64,000 nt of DNA from Aspergillus flavus. Taxonomy: Eukaryota > Ascomycota > Eurotiomycetes > Eurotiales > Aspergillaceae. The position numbers were made by a program, and so were the translations under genes. Where the stretch lies: NCBI RefSeq assembly GCF_009017415.1, contig NC_092409.1:4402001-4466000 (forward strand), in the 5' to 3' direction. Positions 60,384-64,000 of the stretch are shown in pieces. The notes beneath the pieces are model-generated. The model did no database searches. It was not told where the DNA came from and saw only the letters and a list, made by a program, of their open reading frames with translations. Positions within the stretch are counted from its first letter, which is position 1, and every line of letters begins with the position of its first letter.

Positions 60384-60995
60384 TACTGATTTTCCGGTTG
60401 GAGAATGGGTGTGTAGGATGATGAGATGATTAGAAATTTTGTGTCTACAATACTTGAGCTTATCAAAAAATATGGCCGGCTCCGGAGTCTCCCTCCATTG
60501 AATATTTCGTTGATTCCGGACACCGCAGCCGACAACTGGATAGCATATGTAACTGGCCTATAAGCGATGATTCTCATGTGTTGGAACGAGACCATAAGTA
60601 ATCACATCTTCGGTCATTGTCAAAAGTAATGGAGCTATGGAATCCCTCATCTACCATAAGCATCGACTGTTTTGTTGAGTGATTTCATGAGAGACTCTGT
60701 CAACGGATATTGAACTTTCTACAAAACGTCAACGAAGTCCAGCACTCTCAGCAGCTTCAATGTCGAAGCGTCTTCCTGTTTATTCGAAACTGAGCCTGCC
60801 TCCAACACTATTCCCATTGAGGAAAGAATTAGGTAGTATCAAAATATGTGGAGTTGAGTACTCCACAGCAAACTACTCCGCAGGCACGAGTTATCATTGC
60901 CGAGAAGTTGACTCCCTGTTTATCTTAAATCCTCTTTACTTTCCTTACATGGCTTGATAGGCTTCCTGCGACTTTTACCGTTCCCAGAGTCAATC
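60384..60995. other. Spacer between M24 peptidase and carboxylesterase genes
   Basis: 612 bp holding the 3' UTR of the peptidase gene and the promoter of the carboxylesterase gene. Short ORFs only. No site I can name. Confidence 0.5.
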
Positions 60996-62941
60996 ATGGC
61001 ACGATTTTGGGGGTCAATTGCATCAATATCCCTGCTGGCAACCGCTTTTCCAGTCTGGTCCCAGCAGGTTTCCAAAGTCCAGTCTGTTGGTGCCTCTGTC
61101 TGGACCAGTAGCGGCCTCATCGTGGGCCATGCAGCGCCTCAGAGATCCAATGTCTCCGAATACCTGGGAATTCCCTACGCTACGCCGCCAACAGGCGATC
61201 TGCGATTCGCACGTCCAGTAGCATACCATTCCAATTCTACTGTGCGCGCAAGTGCCTACGTAAGTGAGGTGTTAGTGGTTTGTAAATGAGCTTTTCAGTT
61301 AACCTTTCCATAGAGCCCGTATGTGGAATCAAGTCCTCCAGCTGATTACTTGAGCAATAACATTTCTGTACACCAGAGACTGTCCTGCCAATATTGGAAC
61401 GACCCCCGATGATTACCCCGGTTTTACTCTCCAGGCCCAAAAGATTATCCAAACATTTGCTCAGCAGTTAGGCACGCCTCAGAGTGAAGATTGCTTGTAT
61501 CTGAACGTGTGGACCAAGCTTACAGCGCCTACCTTGAAGCCCGTGCTCGTCTTTATCCACGGAGGTCGTAAGTACATATCCTTCTCTTTTGCATCTTCTA
61601 TAATGACTGAAGTCCTCCAGGGTTCTCCTTAGGTGGTGCGCACAGCCCATACTATGATGGTCAAGTGATGGCCGACGAGCAGGAGGTAGTGGTCGTAACT
61701 TTCAAGTCAGTTGTCATTATGAATATCTATATCCATATCCATTGACTAACAATCGAAAGCTACCGATTAAATATCTTCGGTTTCTCTGGCGCACCGGGGT
61801 TCCCCCAGAACGTAGCGATACTCGACCAGCGTCTCGCAGTGGAATGGGTCCATCGCAACATCGAAGCATTCGGTGGAGACCCCAATCGCATCACAATCTT
61901 TGGGCAATCAGCCGGGGGCGCATCGGTCGATTACTACTCCTACATCTGGACCGAGAAACCTCTCGTCAGCGGCTTCATCTCCCACTCAGGAACAGCACTA
62001 AGCTTCAAGCCCAACACACCCGAGGAATCAGCCAGCTACTTCTACCACGTCTCTCAAACCCTAGGCTGCGGAAACAGCACCACTGCCACAAACCACATCA
62101 TCCACTGCCTCCGCCAACAACCCTACAAATCAATCCTGAAAGCCGTCGCCAAAGTCCCAACTGCGTCTTCCCCCGTCCTCCCCCAACCCGTCTTCCACCC
62201 AACAGTAGACAACATAACCATCTTCAACAACTACGCCGAAAGATCAGCATCCGGAAACTTCACCCACATAGTCAGTCCCAGACCTCCAAATCACCCCCAA
62301 CAAGAAAGAAGCAACTCATAACTGACTCTCTTCCCCCCAGCCATATCTGGTAACCAGCAACGCCAACGAAGCAGGCTACTACCGCGTCAGCGCCTACGCC
62401 GCTAACATCTCCCACCCAGACCCCGTCTGGAACCTATTCAACCAAGCCGCCTTCACCTGCCCCTCGGGCCAAACAGCAGCCCACCGCACCGCAGCCGGCG
62501 TGCCAACCTGGCAATCGCGCTACTTCGGTGACTGGGATAATCTCCGCCTGTACCCGTCCAGCGGCGCATATCATGGCATCGATCTCCCCATGGTCTTCGG
62601 CACTGCGAGCAAGATCAGCGGGATAGCTGATTCGGAGAAAGAACGCGAGTTCGCAAGGTATATGGCGTCAGCGTGGGTTGCTTTTGCGGCTGATCCTGCG
62701 GATGGATTGAGTCGGTTTGGGTGGCCGAGGTATGATGAGAATGGTGAGTTTGGTTTAACCCTTTCCTTCTTTTGTTTCTTGGGCTTTGGGGATGGGAAGC
62801 TGATTGTGGTTTATAGAGGAGACGCTCGTGGGTCTTGCTTATGGGAATTCAACCGCGGCGAGGTTCTTTGTTCCTTCGGAGTTTGAATGGGGTTGTAAGG
62901 AGTTGGATGGTGGTACGATGCCTGGGAAGGGCGCTTTTTAG
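60996..62941 (+). CDS. Secreted type-B carboxylesterase
   Basis: Seven exons: 60996-61259, 61314-61318, 61377-61567, 61621-61705, 61760-62270, 62341-62743 and 62817-62941, for 527 aa. The second is a 5-nt micro-exon (AGCCC) that codes the S-P of SAYSPDCPAN; without it the frame is lost. Residues 1-22 are a signal peptide ([13 protein letters not shown]), so it is secreted. Family motifs: [26 protein letters not shown], the oxyanion region VFIHGGRF (HGG then Arg, where Gly or Ala is usual), and the nucleophile elbow FGQSAGGAS. The acid is the Glu in NANEAGYY and the histidine lies in [12 protein letters not shown]. The triad Ser-Glu-His is complete. Potential N-glycosylation sites are NSTT and NFTH. 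The fold hydrolyses carboxylic esters (lipids or polyesters); the natural substrate is unknown. Introns are 53-73 nt. It is followed by an HSL-type hydrolase. Confidence 0.9.
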
Positions 62942-63472
62942 TTAGGTCTTGGTGGGTTGATTACCTTGTCGTAGTTATCACGGACCTTAACTTGGGGGTT
63001 CTATTGTGTGTCGTCCTTAATAGAATAATAGAGATCCTAGTAATATGAGAACCACATACTTCTACCTACACCGAGGCAAATACTGCGCATATACTACATA
63101 GTATATACCATAGGTAGTAACTTCAGTATACCTACTACCCAAAACAGAAATAAACGAACCAACCAATCAGTAACCAAGAACCCAACCAACCCCCCCTCAT
63201 TGGACACCCGATTTAGAAGTATGGTGTGTACTAGTGATCATCTATACCTCGGGTGTACGCGTAAGACAGTGCAAAGAAATAGGATTTATAAACTTATCTA
63301 GTAATCCCAAGTACCGAGGTGAAGGTGGGGTATTTATCGATTAGTGACTGACTATCTTAGGGACCCCAGTTATCGACCAGCACTACTCCGCGCAGTTCAT
63401 GTAAATTCACACAACTCTATTGAACGATAGCATACATTGTACATACATATTTCTTTTCTTAACGTTGACGAA
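62942..63472. other. Spacer between carboxylesterase and HSL hydrolase genes
   Basis: 531 bp; 3' UTR and promoter. It is AT-rich with CTACCTACACC-type repeats near 63060-63130. No distinct site recognised. Confidence 0.5.
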
Positions 63473-64000
63473 ATGGCCGATTTCTCAGAATATACTACGC
63501 CCATTGAAGAATGGCTCGTGTTGGAGAAATCACTCCCGAAATTCCCGGAGGATATTACCGCGGAGCAGTTGAAGGCTGCGGCGAATCGGGATCGGGAGGC
63601 TTTGGCTGCGAAGGCTATGGTTGAGGAAGGTAGGTTTGTTGTTTCATTTCCATTTGTACTGTCTATGTGGTAGTGGGTTTCGGGGGGGGGGGGGAGTGTT
63701 GAAGAAGGTCTAAAGCTTACGGATGTGAAACAGGTCTGGCATCGCAGGTTTCGATGCAAGATTACAAGATCCCGACGCGGGATGGAGAGACGCTGGAGGC
63801 TCGCACTTACCGGCCGTCGTCGGTGCCTGCTACGCAGCGGTTACCGGTCTTTATCTATTACCATGGGGGTGGGTTTTTGATGGGCACTTTGAGTTCGGAG
63901 GATGCGATTTGCTCGCGCGTTGTCGTTGCCCAGGTGGCGGCTGGATCTCCAGTGGTGGTTGTGAATGTGAATTACCGTCATACCCCGGAGTACACGTATC
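63473..64000 (+). CDS. HSL-type alpha/beta hydrolase, 5' part only
   Basis: Partial gene, cut by the window end. Exon 1 is 63473-63629, with an intron 63630-63733 (GTAGGT...ACAG) that carries a G13 run; exon 2 starts at 63734. The joined start reads MADFSEYTTPIEEWLVLEKS, then KIPTRDGETLEARTYRP and VFIYYHGGGFLMGT. The HGGGF oxyanion motif and the VVNVNYRHTPE motif are typical of hormone-sensitive lipase-type (abhydrolase_3) esterases. The nucleophile (GDSAGG) and the remaining triad lie beyond 64000. There is no signal peptide, so it is probably intracellular. The substrate is unknown. It is the third co-oriented hydrolase in a row after the M24 peptidase and the carboxylesterase; a shared pathway is only a guess. 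Confidence 0.88.
63682..63694. repeat. G13 homopolymer inside an intron
   Basis: A run of 13 G in the first intron of the HSL-type gene. It is unusual in this otherwise G-run-poor window; it could form a G-rich structure in the transcript or reflect an uncertain base count. Confidence 0.7.

Noticed and set aside
61742..62353. 203-codon ORF overlapping the carboxylesterase gene
   Set aside because: Out-of-frame shadow; the esterase frame carries GQSAGG and the other family motifs.

Overview
The window reads as euchromatic nuclear DNA of a filamentous ascomycete, most likely Eurotiales (Aspergillus/Penicillium type). Evidence: short spliceosomal introns (about 45-110 nt) with GTRNGT donors and CTAAC/CTGAC-like branch sites, CT/CA-rich leaders, a HET-domain gene with ankyrin repeats, a fungal SMase D-type phospholipase with its C-terminal tail motif, and conserved single-copy genes whose proteins look Aspergillus-like (PP1/BimG, SarA, PCNA, Vts1, Tfc4, a patatin-like phospholipase). 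There are 16 supported protein genes (the last cut by the window end). I found no tRNA or rRNA gene, intact transposon, CRISPR array or origin.

Layout. 1-3.1 kb: gene-poor edge and a HET/ankyrin gene. 3.6-5.6 kb (-): vts1, an RNA-binding SAM regulator, divergent from tfc4 (+, 7.1-10.6 kb), the TPR subunit of TFIIIC. 11.2-12.1 kb (-): a secreted SMase D/GDPD-like phospholipase. 12.1-18.2 kb: about 6 kb with no convincing gene. 18.2-20.5 kb (-): patatin-like lipid hydrolase. 20.5-26.9 kb: a second gene-poor stretch. 26.9-29.4 kb (+): leucine-rich-repeat protein resembling LKB1-interacting proteins. 31.8-33.0 kb (+): PP1 catalytic subunit. 34.4-35.7 kb (-): Sar1 COPII GTPase. 36.4-38.6 kb (-): DUF2457 acidic/basic low-complexity protein. 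38.6-46.3 kb: a third gene-poor stretch, with one exon-like segment on the minus strand near 45.8 kb. 46.3-49.4 kb (-): ASPM/Asp-type calponin-homology and IQ spindle protein. 50.5-52.0 kb (-): orphan cytochrome P450. 53.9-56.0 kb (+): vezatin/Inp2-type membrane protein. 56.8-57.9 kb (+): PCNA. 59.7-64.0 kb (+): three co-oriented hydrolases (M24 peptidase, secreted type-B carboxylesterase, HSL-type alpha/beta hydrolase).

How they fit: the core genes cover cell-cycle and growth machinery (PP1, PCNA, Asp-like), secretion (Sar1), transcription and RNA control (TFIIIC, Vts1) and lipid turnover. The HET, SMase D-like, P450 and terminal hydrolase genes look like the accessory fraction. The most interesting points are in gene structure and promoters: a PCNA start codon split by an intron, a 5-nt micro-exon needed to keep the carboxylesterase open, a 9-nt in-frame cassette inside an oversized PP1 intron, clusters of ACGCG (MCB-type) cores upstream of both PCNA and the spindle gene, and a recurrent intergenic nonamer TACGGAGTA. 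No clearly undescribed multi-gene system was found.
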